DNA of 36,125 nucleotides from Pseudomonadota bacterium (GTDB lineage: Bacteria > Pseudomonadota > Gammaproteobacteria > Burkholderiales > Casimicrobiaceae). Location: the NCBI GenBank assembly GCA_021784125.1, contig JAJXTF010000006.1:1-36125 (forward strand). Direction: 5' to 3'. The position numbers and the translations under genes were made by a program. Positions 7,780-15,115 of this stretch are shown here, piece by piece (the first letter of the stretch is position 1; the number at the start of each line of letters is the position of its first letter). The notes under the pieces were generated by a model. That model did not search any database, was not told the DNA's origin, and worked only from the letters and a program-made list of their open reading frames with translations.

Positions 7780-8975
7780 AGCAGCCCGTCCTCGCGGAAC
7801 ATCTGCTTGATGCCGCGGATCGCCTGGCGCGTGCGCGCTTCGTTCTCGATCATTGCGAAGCGCACGTGGCCGTCGCCGTATTCCCCGAAGCCGATGCCCG
7901 GCGACACCGAAACCTTCGCCTTGGCGAGCAGCTGCTTCGTGAATTCGAGCGAACCGAGCTTCGCGTAGGCCTCGGGGATCTTCGCCCAGACGTACATCGA
8001 CGCCTTGGGAATGTCGACCATCCAGCCCGCCTCGTGGAGGCCCTTGACCAGCACGTCGCGCCGCCTCTGATACTTCTGCGCGATCTCGCCGACGCACGCC
8101 TGCGGCCCTTCGAGGGCGGCGATCGCCGCCACCTGGATCGGCGTGAACGTCCCGTAGTCGTGATAGCCCTTGATGCGCGACAGCGCGTAGACCAGGTCGC
8201 GATTGCCGACCATGAAGCCGATGCGCCAGCCGGCCATGTTGTAGCTCTTCGACATGGTGAAGAACTCGACCGCGACGTCGCGCGCACCGGGCACCTGCAT
8301 GATCGAAGGCGCCTGCCAGCCGTCGAAGCAGATGTCCGCATAGGCGAGGTCGTGGACGACCCAGATGCCGTACTCCTTCGCCAGCGCGATGATCTTCTCG
8401 AAGAACGGCAGCTCGACACACTGCGCGGTCGGATTCGCCGGAAAATTGACGATCAGCATCTTCGGCTTGGGCACCGACAGCTTGATCGTCTGCTCGAGCT
8501 CGGCGAAGAAATCGACGTCGGGCGTCAGCGGGACCTGGCGGATGTCCGCGCCGGCGATCACCGGTCCGTAGATGTGGATCGGATAGCTCGGGTTCGGAAC
8601 GAGGACGGTGTCGCCCTGGCCCAGGGTGGCGAGCGCGAGGTGGGCGATGCCCTCCTTGGAGCCGATGGTGACGATCGCCTCGGAGTCCGGGTCGAACTGG
8701 ACGCCCCAGCGCCGGTCGTACCAGTGGCAGATCGCGCGGCGCAGCCGCGGAATGCCCTTCGAAACCGAATAGCCGTGGGTGTCGCCCCGCTGGGCGGTCT
8801 CGACCAGCTTGGCCACGATGTGCGGCGGCGTCGGGCCGTCCGGGTTGCCCATGCCGAAATCGATGATGTCCTCGCCGCGGCGGCGGGCCTCCATCTTGAG
8901 CTCGGCGGTGATGTTGAAGACGTAGGGCGGAAGGCGCTCGATGCGCGCGAAATGCGACTGCGGGAGTTGGGTCAT
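7776..8975 (-). CDS. alaC: Alanine-type PLP aminotransferase (AlaC/YfdZ family)
   Basis: Class I/II aminotransferase of 399 residues, most like the AlaC/YfdZ group that makes alanine from pyruvate and glutamate. Visible signatures are [14 protein letters not shown] near the N-terminus, GSKEG for cofactor-phosphate binding, NFPANPTAQ, and the Schiff-base lysine Lys243 in [15 protein letters not shown]. It heads the operon with hom and thrC, a conserved arrangement often annotated as alanine transaminase. Supplying amino-group chemistry near the aspartate pathway is plausible, but the in vivo substrate cannot be read from sequence. The upstream gap to the divergent Mth938-like gene (8976–9158) has no clear consensus promoter. 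Confidence 0.93.
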   Translation of the reverse strand: MTQLPQSHFARIERLPPYVFNITAELKMEARRRGEDIIDFGMGNPDGPTPPHIVAKLVETAQRGDTHGYSVSKGIPRLRRAICHWYDRRWGVQFDPDSEAIVTIGSKEGIAHLALATLGQGDTVLVPNPSYPIHIYGPVIAGADIRQVPLTPDVDFFAELEQTIKLSVPKPKMLIVNFPANPTAQCVELPFFEKIIALAKEYGIWVVHDLAYADICFDGWQAPSIMQVPGARDVAVEFFTMSKSYNMAGWRIGFMVGNRDLVYALSRIKGYHDYGTFTPIQVAAIAALEGPQACVGEIAQKYQRRRDVLVKGLHEAGWMVDIPKASMYVWAKIPEAYAKLGSLEFTKQLLAKAKVSVSPGIGFGEYGDGHVRFAMIENEARTRQAIRGIKQMFREDGLL

Positions 8976-9158
8976 GCAGGCCTCTAGCGTAAGCGCCCGG
9001 AACCGTCCGAGCGACGTAGACGTGGAAGAACCTCAATCTTACCGCAACGCACAATCCGGTTGCTGCCAGCGCTGTAATATCGCGGATTGCAGCCGGCGCC
9101 GGGACTCCGCGCCCGGTCGGCCAACTGGTGCAGCTCCGACCCCGATTCCAGATCCCAA

Positions 9159-9533
9159 TTGAAATTCCACCTGCAGGCGCCCACGGCCAACGTCGTCACC
9201 GGCTTCGGTGAGGGCTGGGTGCGGATCGGGGCCGACGAATACCGCGAGGGTGTCGTCATCCTGCCCGACCGCATCGTCACCGGGTGGGCGCCGGCCGGCT
9301 TCGATGCGCTGGCGGCGGAGGACCTTGCGCAACTGCTCGGGATGGAACCCGAGATCGTGCTGCTCGGAACCGGCGACCGGCAGCATTTCCCGCATCCGCG
9401 CCTGCTCGCGCCGCTGACCGACAGACGCATCGGCATCGAGGTGATGGACACGCGGGCTGCCTGCCGGACGTTCAACATCCTGGTCGCGGAGGGGCGCCGC
9501 GTCGCGGCCGCTCTCGTGATCGAGACTCCCTGA
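9159..9533 (+). CDS. Mth938-like (DUF498/NDUFAF3-type) domain protein
   Basis: A 124-residue single-domain protein of the Mth938/DUF498 family, related to the mitochondrial complex I assembly factor NDUFAF3. Typical stretches are TGFGEGWVRIG near the start, LLGTGDRQHFP in the middle and a hydrophobic IEVMDTRAACRTFNILVAEG before the C-terminus. No catalytic motif is evident and the bacterial role is unknown. TTG at 9159 is preferred because it gives the usual MKxHL start; no Shine–Dalgarno is obvious. An alternative ATT 72 bp upstream would add a non-conserved, Arg/Ser-rich tail. It ends 13 bp before the PKHD-type gene, so the two are probably co-transcribed. Confidence 0.82.
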   Translation: MKFHLQAPTANVVTGFGEGWVRIGADEYREGVVILPDRIVTGWAPAGFDALAAEDLAQLLGMEPEIVLLGTGDRQHFPHPRLLAPLTDRRIGIEVMDTRAACRTFNILVAEGRRVAAALVIETP

Positions 9534-9546
9534 AGGTCGCGAAGCC

Positions 9547-10215
9547 ATGCTGCACCTGCCCCGGGTCCTCGACGCCGAGCAACTCGCGCTGCTGCGGGCG
9601 ATCGCCACGCGCGCGCCGTGGATCGACGGCCGCGCCACCGCCGGCGGCGGCGCCGTGCAACGCAAGCGCAACGAGCAGGTCGACGAGACCTCGGCCGACG
9701 GCCAGATCCTCGCCGATGCGATGCGAAAGGCGCTGCAGCACTATCCGCTGTTCGCTGCGGCCGCCTACCCGGCACGCCTGAGCCAGGTGCTGATGAATCG
9801 CTACGGACCCGGCATGGAATACGCGCCCCACGTCGACAATCCGCTGATGGGCGGGACCGATCCGCTGCGAACCGACCTGTCCGCCACGCTGTTCCTGTCG
9901 GATCCCGGCGATTACGACGGGGGCGAGCTCGTCGTCGATTCGCTGGCCGGCAGGCAGGCGGTGAAGCTGCCGGCAGGCGACATGTTCCTCTATCCGGCCA
10001 CCCGCGTCCATTGGGTCGCGCCGGTCACCCGCGGCGTGCGCCTCGCCGTCATCTTCTGGGTCCAGAGCCTTGTCGCCGATCCGGAAAAGCGTTCGCTGCT
10101 GTTCGAGATGTCGCAGGCGCTCGCGATTCTCGAGCAGCAGCACGGCCCGTCGGCGGAGATCACCCGGCTCGCTGCCTGCCACGCGCGGCTCGTCCACCGC
10201 TGGGCGCAGCCGTAG
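9547..10215 (+). CDS. Fe(II)/2-oxoglutarate dioxygenase, PKHD-type hydroxylase (PiuC/YbiX family)
   Basis: A 222-residue oxygenase of the PiuC/YbiX group. The double-stranded beta-helix iron ligands are visible: His95 and Asp97 in YAPHVDNPLM and His155 in RVHWVAPV, with Arg165 placed to bind 2-oxoglutarate. RTDLSATLFLSDPGDYDGGEL is a family signature. Relatives are often iron-regulated and sit next to TonB-dependent receptors; no receptor is present here. It follows the Mth938-like gene by 13 bp. Its 3' end overlaps the convergent nsrR 3' end by 56 bp. The substrate is unknown. Confidence 0.93.
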   Translation: MLHLPRVLDAEQLALLRAIATRAPWIDGRATAGGGAVQRKRNEQVDETSADGQILADAMRKALQHYPLFAAAAYPARLSQVLMNRYGPGMEYAPHVDNPLMGGTDPLRTDLSATLFLSDPGDYDGGELVVDSLAGRQAVKLPAGDMFLYPATRVHWVAPVTRGVRLAVIFWVQSLVADPEKRSLLFEMSQALAILEQQHGPSAEITRLAACHARLVHRWAQP

Positions 10216-10657
10216 CCCCGCGCCGGGGCAGGGCCAGCAGCTTGACGAGCTTCGGCCGCGTGACCAGCAGGTCGGCGAGGCTGTGGCTGTCGAGGACCTG
10301 GAAGAACGCATCCATAGCCTCCCCGAGCAGGCCCTTGAGCGTGCAGCCGGGCGCGATCCGGCATCCCGAGGTTTGCGGATCGAAGCATTCGACCAGATGC
10401 GAGCGATCCTCGGTGCGCCGCACGACCTCGCCGAGGTTGATGTCCCGCGGCGCCCGCGCCAGGCGCATCCCTCCGCCCCTGCCCCTGGCGGTCTCGACGT
10501 AGCCGCACTGGGCCAGGCGGTGGACCACCTTCATCAGGTGGTTCTCCGAGATGTCGTAGGCCTGCGCGATCTCGCCGATCGTCGCGAGGCGATCGTCATG
10601 CGCCCCGACGTACATCAGCACGCGCAGGCCGTAATCGGAGAACGTCGTCAGTCGCAT
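10160..10657 (-). CDS. nsrR: NsrR-type Rrf2 family transcriptional repressor
   Basis: Fe–S transcription factor of 165 residues. The N-terminal winged helix begins MRLTTFSDYGLRVLMYVG, with the recognition region around ISENHLMKVVHRLA. Three cysteines, Cys91, Cys99 and Cys105 in the ECFDP…GCRIAPGC segment, match the NsrR cluster site, distinguishing it from IscR. NsrR loses DNA binding when its cluster reacts with nitric oxide. A matching operator lies in the divergent intergenic region. Compared with E. coli NsrR (about 141 residues) there is an Arg/Gly/Ala-rich C-terminal tail, encoded in the overlap with the convergent dioxygenase gene. Assignment is strong from cysteine pattern plus regulated neighbours. 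Confidence 0.93.
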   Translation of the reverse strand: MRLTTFSDYGLRVLMYVGAHDDRLATIGEIAQAYDISENHLMKVVHRLAQCGYVETARGRGGGMRLARAPRDINLGEVVRRTEDRSHLVECFDPQTSGCRIAPGCTLKGLLGEAMDAFFQVLDSHSLADLLVTRPKLVKLLALPRRGATAAPSGGRAARGRQRAG

Positions 10658-10732
10658 GCGAGCCGTCCTTGCTCGAGCCCGCCCCGGCGAATACTCCGGC
10701 CCCGGCGCCCGAAATAAGATTCATATGAGGTA

Positions 10733-10761
10733 TTGATTATCCCCGAACACGGTGCTATGGT
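10733..10761 (+). promoter_or_regulatory. Candidate promoter of the NO-response operon
   Basis: Plus-strand TTGATT (10733–10738), a 17-bp spacer and TATGGT (10756–10761). The predicted start, near 10768, falls inside the NsrR operator, a layout that gives repression. Each hexamer matches consensus at 4 of 6 positions. Confidence 0.5.
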
Positions 10762-10764
10762 TAA
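10736..10764 (-). promoter_or_regulatory. nsrR: Candidate nsrR promoter
   Basis: Minus-strand TTAACC (10764–10759), a 17-bp spacer and GATAAT (10741–10736). It overlaps the divergent promoter face to face, and its -35 touches the NsrR operator, so autoregulation is likely. An extra operator-like half-site, AAGATTCATAT (10716–10726), lies just past the predicted start. Confidence 0.45.
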
Positions 10765-10785
10765 GCTGTATTGTGTATACATCTT
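10763..10785 (+). promoter_or_regulatory. NsrR operator (23-bp dyad)
   Basis: Left half AAGCTGTATTG, a central T, right half GTATACATCTT. Each half matches 9 of 11 positions of the NsrR consensus halves AAGATGYATTT and AAATRCATCTT, and the halves are near mirror images. It sits between the divergent nsrR and DUF59 genes, downstream of the -10 of the latter. Pattern seen directly; consensus recalled from published NsrR work; binding inferred. Confidence 0.75.
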
Positions 10786-10797
10786 CAACGCTACGAC

Positions 10798-11139
10798 ATG
10801 CAAAGCGAAATGGACGGCATCCCTGCCCCGCCTTCGGCGGACGCGATACGCGAGGCACTGCGCAGCGTCGACGATCCCGAGGTCGGCATGAACATCGTGG
10901 ACCTGGGACTCGTCTATGGCGTCGACATCGCGCCGCAGACGATTCGCATCGAGCTGACGATGACCACGCCTGCCTGCCCGATGGGCGACCTGATCACCGA
11001 CGACGTGCACCATGCCGTCGGAGCGCTGCTGCCGGATCCGGCGGCGTGGAACGTCGACGTCGAACTCGTCTGGGAGCCGGCGTGGACCCCTGCGCTGATG
11101 TCGGAGCACGCCAGGCGGGCGTTCGGCTGGTCGGTCTGA
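10798..11139 (+). CDS. DUF59/MIP18-family protein (Fe–S assembly related)
   Basis: A 113-residue member of the DUF59/MIP18 family (SufT, PaaD and the N-terminal domain of Mrp/ApbC). The family core is clear: DPEVGMNIVDLGLVYGV (about 27–42) and the motif MTTPACPMGDLI with Cys60, the conserved cysteine involved in Fe–S or metal delivery in relatives. It is the first gene of the putative NsrR-controlled operon and begins just past the operator. A role in maintaining Fe–S clusters under NO stress is an inference from context. The start is ATG at 10798; ATG at 10810 is also possible, since no strong ribosome site distinguishes them. Confidence 0.87.
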   Translation: MQSEMDGIPAPPSADAIREALRSVDDPEVGMNIVDLGLVYGVDIAPQTIRIELTMTTPACPMGDLITDDVHHAVGALLPDPAAWNVDVELVWEPAWTPALMSEHARRAFGWSV

Positions 11140-11186
11140 CCGACCGGGTGCCTGCATCCTTCAACACGACCGAGGAAGCTTCGACC

Positions 11187-11426
11187 ATGACGACCAACAT
11201 CAAAAGCACCATCGACGTCCGCAGCATCGTTCCGCGCGAGCGCCACCCGCTGATCTTCAACACCTTCCACGGACTCGCGCCTGGCGACGCGCTGCTGCTC
11301 GTCAACGACCACGATCCCAAACCGCTGTACTACCAGTTCCAGGCCGAGCTCGGCGGCTCGTTCGACTGGGAATACCTGGAGAGCGGACCCGAGGTCTGGA
11401 AAGTGCGGATCGGCAAGTCGCAGTAG
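11187..11426 (+). CDS. DUF2249 domain protein
   Basis: A compact 79-residue cytoplasmic protein of the DUF2249 family, recognisable by IDVRSIVPRERHPLIF, VNDHDPKPLYYQF and the closing segment with EVWKVRIG. A GAGGAAG ribosome site lies about 10 bp before the ATG. DUF2249 proteins are frequent in denitrification and NO-stress clusters, often near hemerythrin-like Fe–S repair proteins or NnrS; the biochemical role is not established. Here it sits 47 bp after the DUF59 gene and 25 bp before the NnrS-like gene in the same operon. Confidence 0.87.
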   Translation: MTTNIKSTIDVRSIVPRERHPLIFNTFHGLAPGDALLLVNDHDPKPLYYQFQAELGGSFDWEYLESGPEVWKVRIGKSQ

Positions 11427-11451
11427 ATTCGATTCCCGCGGGAGCGCCCGC

Positions 11452-12591
11452 ATGCAAGCACCGCGTGATTTCGGCCCGTCCTGGCGCGTGCCACTTCTGA
11501 TGCTGGGTTTCGCCGCGCTGTTCGCCGGCGTGGCGGCAGGGCTCGCGCGTTTCGGCTGGCAGGTGCCCGGCGCGGGCCTCGCCGCAGTGCACGGACCGCT
11601 GATGGCGTCGGGATTCTTCGGCACCGTCATCGGCCTCGAGCGCGCGGTGGCGCTGCGGCGACGCTGGGCCTACGCTGCGCCGCTCTTTTCGGGGTTGGCG
11701 ACGCTGGCATCGCTGCTGGCGGCGCCTGCATCGCTGGCCCCCGCGTTCGCGACCGTCGGCAGCGCGGTGATGGTCGCCGCATCGGTATCCGTCTACCGCC
11801 GCCAGCGTGAGCTCTTCACCCTGACACTGGCGCTGGGCGCGCTCGCGTGGTGCGTGGGCAACCTGCTCTGGTTGGCCGCTGCCCCGACCGCCACGGCGCT
11901 GCCCTGGTGGATCGCCTTCCTGGTGCTGACCATCGCCGGCGAGCGGCTGGAACTGTCGCGTTTCCTGCCTCCCTCGCCGGCGGCACGCGGCATCTTCGCC
12001 GCGATCCTGACCGTGCTCGCCGCCGCGGCGACGCTGTCGCTCGCAGCGTACGCCGCGGGCACGATGCTGCTCGGAGGCGGACTGGCCGCGCTCGCCGCCT
12101 GGCTGCTGCGCCAGGACATCGCGCGACGCACGATCCGGAACCGGGGCCTCACCCGCTACATCGCTGCCTGCCTGCTGTCGGGCTATGCCTGGCTCGCCGC
12201 GGCCGGAGTGACGATGGTCGCCGCCGGCGGCCTCGGCTCCGGCGCGGCGAGCCACGACGCCGCACTGCACGCGGTGATGCTCGGTTTCGTGTTCTCGATG
12301 GTCTTCGGCCACGCGCCGATCATCATCCCGTCGGTGGTCCGCGTCCCCGTCCCGTATTCCGCATCCTTCTACGCGCCGCTCGCGCTGCTGCACGCTTCGT
12401 TGCTGCTCCGCGTGGCCGGCGACGCTCTCGCCGACCCGCAATGGCGCGCCTGGGGCGGGATGCTCAATGCGGTCGCGCTGCTGGCATTCGTGCTGGGAAC
12501 GCTGGCCGCGATCCTGCGCGGCCTTGCGGCCCGCGTGCCCGTCCCGACGCCCGAACGCCCGAACGCCCACCGCAACGAGGTTGACCGATGA
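11452..12591 (+). CDS. NnrS-like multi-pass membrane protein
   Basis: A 379-residue integral membrane protein with about 12 hydrophobic segments. Conserved-looking histidines lie within helices: His47 in VHGPLMASGFFG, then His268, His273, His287 in FGHAPIIIPSVV, and His314 in LLHASLLLRVAGD. These fit a divergent member of the NnrS family, heme- and copper-containing membrane proteins that lower nitrosative stress in denitrifiers. It is shorter and diverged from classical NnrS, so the name is a family-level call. It overlaps the next gene by ATGA. Its position behind an NsrR operator supports a role in the NO response. Confidence 0.75.
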   Translation: MQAPRDFGPSWRVPLLMLGFAALFAGVAAGLARFGWQVPGAGLAAVHGPLMASGFFGTVIGLERAVALRRRWAYAAPLFSGLATLASLLAAPASLAPAFATVGSAVMVAASVSVYRRQRELFTLTLALGALAWCVGNLLWLAAAPTATALPWWIAFLVLTIAGERLELSRFLPPSPAARGIFAAILTVLAAAATLSLAAYAAGTMLLGGGLAALAAWLLRQDIARRTIRNRGLTRYIAACLLSGYAWLAAAGVTMVAAGGLGSGAASHDAALHAVMLGFVFSMVFGHAPIIIPSVVRVPVPYSASFYAPLALLHASLLLRVAGDALADPQWRAWGGMLNAVALLAFVLGTLAAILRGLAARVPVPTPERPNAHRNEVDR

Positions 12592-13073
12592 CGCCTGCAG
12601 CAAGCTCCCGGATGTATCTTTCGATCATCGCCCTGCTGGTGATCGTCATCGCTGCGATGGCCTGGAAATTCATCGTCGCGGGATCGACGCTTCCCGCTGC
12701 GGACGGCCGCATCGTCGTCGCCCTCGCTCCGGGCGAGCGTGCATTGCTGCTGCGCGAGATGCGCGGCTTCGTATCGGGACTGCAGCGCATCTCCGACGCG
12801 CTGGCGCGCAACGACATGGCCGCCGTCGCGACCGCGAGCCGCGCGATGGGCACGGCCGCAGCCCACGACGTTCCGCTCGAAATGCTGGGGAAGCTCCCGC
12901 TCGGATTCAAGAAGCTCGCCGTCGGCGTGCACGGCGGATTCGATGCCGTCGCCGCCGACGCCGCGCAAGGCGGCACCGCGACCCGGACCCTCGGCCAGCT
13001 CGGCGGCGTCCTCGGCGACTGCGTTGCCTGTCACGCGGCCTATCAGCTCGCCGTCCCGGAGCCGGCGCGCTGA
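12588..13073 (+). CDS. Membrane-anchored cytochrome c'-like (class II) heme protein
   Basis: A 161-residue protein with an N-terminal hydrophobic helix (about 10–30), a helical domain, and one heme-binding motif CVACH (145–149) close to the C-terminus. A C-terminal heme site after about 90 helical residues is the layout of class II cytochromes (c' and c-556). Met58 in LLREMRGF occupies the region that provides the sixth ligand in c-556 types; whether the heme is low-spin or open for ligand is unclear. Cytochromes c' bind NO tightly and protect against it, which suits the NsrR-controlled operon. The helix is not followed by a clear cleavage site, so it is probably an anchor. Last gene of the operon. 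Confidence 0.72.
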   Translation: MTPAASSRMYLSIIALLVIVIAAMAWKFIVAGSTLPAADGRIVVALAPGERALLLREMRGFVSGLQRISDALARNDMAAVATASRAMGTAAAHDVPLEMLGKLPLGFKKLAVGVHGGFDAVAADAAQGGTATRTLGQLGGVLGDCVACHAAYQLAVPEPAR

Positions 13074-13080
13074 TCCTGCC

Positions 13081-14007
13081 CTACCCGGTCACGAGCTCGC
13101 GCATGTGCGCCACGACGCTGCGGCCGAGCGCAGACAGCGCGTAGCCGCCTTCGAGCGAGGACACGATGCGCCCCTGCGCGTGGCGCGCCGCGACCTGCAT
13201 CAGCTCGCGCGTCACCCACGCATAGTCGCGTTCGGTGAACGCAAGGCCGGCCAGCGGGTCTTCGCGATGGGCGTCGAAACCCGCGGAGATCAGGATCAGC
13301 TCCGGCCGGTGCGCGTCGAGCGCAGGTATCCAGCGGTCGAGCACCGCTTCGCGAAGCTCGTCGCCCCCGCTGCCCGCCGCCAGCGGGACGTTCACCATGT
13401 TCGGCGCCGGATTGTCGATTCCGCTGTACGGGTACAGCGGGTACTGGAACGTCGACACCATCAGCACGCGCGCATCGTCGGAGAAAATCTGCTCCGTGCC
13501 GTTGCCGTGGTGGACGTCGAAGTCGACGATCGCCACGCGCGACAATCCGTGCGCCGCGAGCGCGTGCGCGGCCCCCACCGCGACACTGTTGAAGACGCAG
13601 AAACCCATCGCGCGCGCGCTTTCGGCGTGATGCCCCGGCGGGCGCACCGCGCAGAACGCGTTCTGGAACTCTCCGCCGCAGACCATGTCGACCGCCTTGA
13701 TCACGGCGCCGACGGCATGGCGCGCCGCGTCGACGGAATGCGGATTGAGTGCCGTGTCCGGGTCGAGGTAGTTCAGTCCCCGCTCCGGCACGGCACGCAG
13801 GATGGACTCGATGTAGCTCGGGCTGTGCACGCGCGCGATCTGCTCGTCGGTGGCGGCAGGCGCCTCGTGGTGGGCGACGTGGATGTCGAGTCCCGACGCG
13901 ATCAACTGGTCGCCGATGGCCGTCAGGCGCTCCGGGCATTCCGGATGGTCGGAACCCATCGCGTGCTGCAGGCAGGACGGGTGGGTGATGTACGCGGTGG
14001 TGGTCAC
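13081..14007 (-). CDS. Class II histone-deacetylase-like amidohydrolase
   Basis: A 308-residue zinc amidohydrolase of the HDAC/acetylpolyamine-amidohydrolase superfamily. Zinc and active-site residues are all visible: RPPGHHAE with His126/His127, the DFDVHHGNGT motif with Asp164 and His166, Asp245 in SAGFDAH, and the catalytic Tyr289 in EGGYAL. Bacterial members deacetylate acetyl-lysine, acetoin-like or polyamine substrates; which applies here cannot be read. It starts with GTG at 14007 and is divergent from moxR (112-bp gap). It ends 7 bp from the convergent cytochrome c' gene. No family insert or truncation is seen. Confidence 0.92.
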   Translation of the reverse strand: MTTTAYITHPSCLQHAMGSDHPECPERLTAIGDQLIASGLDIHVAHHEAPAATDEQIARVHSPSYIESILRAVPERGLNYLDPDTALNPHSVDAARHAVGAVIKAVDMVCGGEFQNAFCAVRPPGHHAESARAMGFCVFNSVAVGAAHALAAHGLSRVAIVDFDVHHGNGTEQIFSDDARVLMVSTFQYPLYPYSGIDNPAPNMVNVPLAAGSGGDELREAVLDRWIPALDAHRPELILISAGFDAHREDPLAGLAFTERDYAWVTRELMQVAARHAQGRIVSSLEGGYALSALGRSVVAHMRELVTG

Positions 14008-14119
14008 GGCGGGACTGCCAAATCATGGAGTGTAACGCCGGCGCAGCGAGGTGACGAGCGTGTGCCGGGCGCGCTACAGTGCAGAATTGCAGCTTTCGAA
14101 CGACGAGGCTCCGTCCGCG

Positions 14120-15115
14120 ATGACCGTCCGCTCCGCATCCAACAACGTCCCGACCGCACATCGCCTCGCGGCGATACTGCGCCAGCTCTCCGAGATCATC
14201 GTCGGCAAGGACGAGCCGCTGCGCCTGGCGCTGGCCTGCCTGCTCGCACGCGGACACCTGCTGATCGAGGACATCCCGGGGGTCGGCAAGTCGACGCTGG
14301 CGCAGGCGCTGGCGACGGTGCTGGGCCTGAACTACGCGCGCATCCAGTTCACCAGCGACCTGCTGCCCGCCGACGTGCTGGGGGTCTCGGTGTACGACGC
14401 AGGCTCGCAGGGCTTCCGCTTCCACGCCGGCCCGATCTTCCACTCGGTCGTGCTCGCCGACGAGATCAACCGGGCGCCCCCCAAGACGCAGAGCGCGCTG
14501 CTCGAGGCGATGGAGGAGCACCAGGTGTCGCAGGACGGCGAGACGCGCAAGCTGCCGGACCCATTCTTCGTGATCGCGACGCAAAACCCGGTCGAGCAGA
14601 TCGGCGCGTTCCCGCTGCCTGAATCTCAGCTCGACCGCTTCATGCTCGCTATCGAGCTCGGCTATCCGGATTCCGGCGCCGAGCGCGAGCTTCTCGCCGG
14701 CGGGGATCGGCGCGCTCGGCTTGCGGACATCGCTGCCCTAGCCGATGCGCCGACCCTCGCGCAGTGGCAGCGCGAGGCCGCCGCAATCCACGTCGCGCCC
14801 GCGCTGCTCGATTACGTCCAGGCGCTGCTCGCCGCGTCGCGCGGCCAGCCTGCATCCGCAGCGGCCGGTGCGGCGGCGGCCACGCCGGCGGGTGCGGAAG
14901 ACAAGGGCGCGACGCGGCGCGGGCTGAGTCCCCGCGCCGGCCTGATGCTGCTCGCCGCCGCCCGCGCCTGCGCGCTGATCGCCGGACGGCCGATGGTCGT
15001 GCCGGAGGACGTGCAGGCGGTGTTCTGCGCGGTGGCCGCCCATCGCCTGGCCGGCGGCGCGCGTGCCGGCACGTTCCAGGCGCAGAGCCTGATGCGGGCG
15101 GTCGCGTTGCCGTGA
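14120..15115 (+). CDS. MoxR-family AAA+ ATPase
   Basis: A 331-residue AAA+ chaperone-like ATPase. Walker A is at about 54–59 (PGVGKST) and Walker B at 110–117 (VVLADEINR), followed by RAPPKTQSALLEAMEEHQV, a MoxR hallmark, and the sensor segment VIATQNPVEQIGAFPLPE. A low-complexity Ala/Gly linker (about 236–262) interrupts the C-terminal lid. It is first in a three-gene operon with DUF58 and a TgpA-like transglutaminase, joined by a GTGA overlap. This trio is widespread; MoxR proteins are thought to mature or regulate protein complexes, with DUF58 as a common partner. Confidence 0.93.
   Translation: MTVRSASNNVPTAHRLAAILRQLSEIIVGKDEPLRLALACLLARGHLLIEDIPGVGKSTLAQALATVLGLNYARIQFTSDLLPADVLGVSVYDAGSQGFRFHAGPIFHSVVLADEINRAPPKTQSALLEAMEEHQVSQDGETRKLPDPFFVIATQNPVEQIGAFPLPESQLDRFMLAIELGYPDSGAERELLAGGDRRARLADIAALADAPTLAQWQREAAAIHVAPALLDYVQALLAASRGQPASAAAGAAAATPAGAEDKGATRRGLSPRAGLMLLAAARACALIAGRPMVVPEDVQAVFCAVAAHRLAGGARAGTFQAQSLMRAVALP

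Noticed and set aside
13081-14007. Possible link of the HDAC-like gene to the NO operon
   Set aside because: It is on the opposite strand, convergent with the operon, and has no operator-like sequence at its start, so adjacency alone is not evidence.
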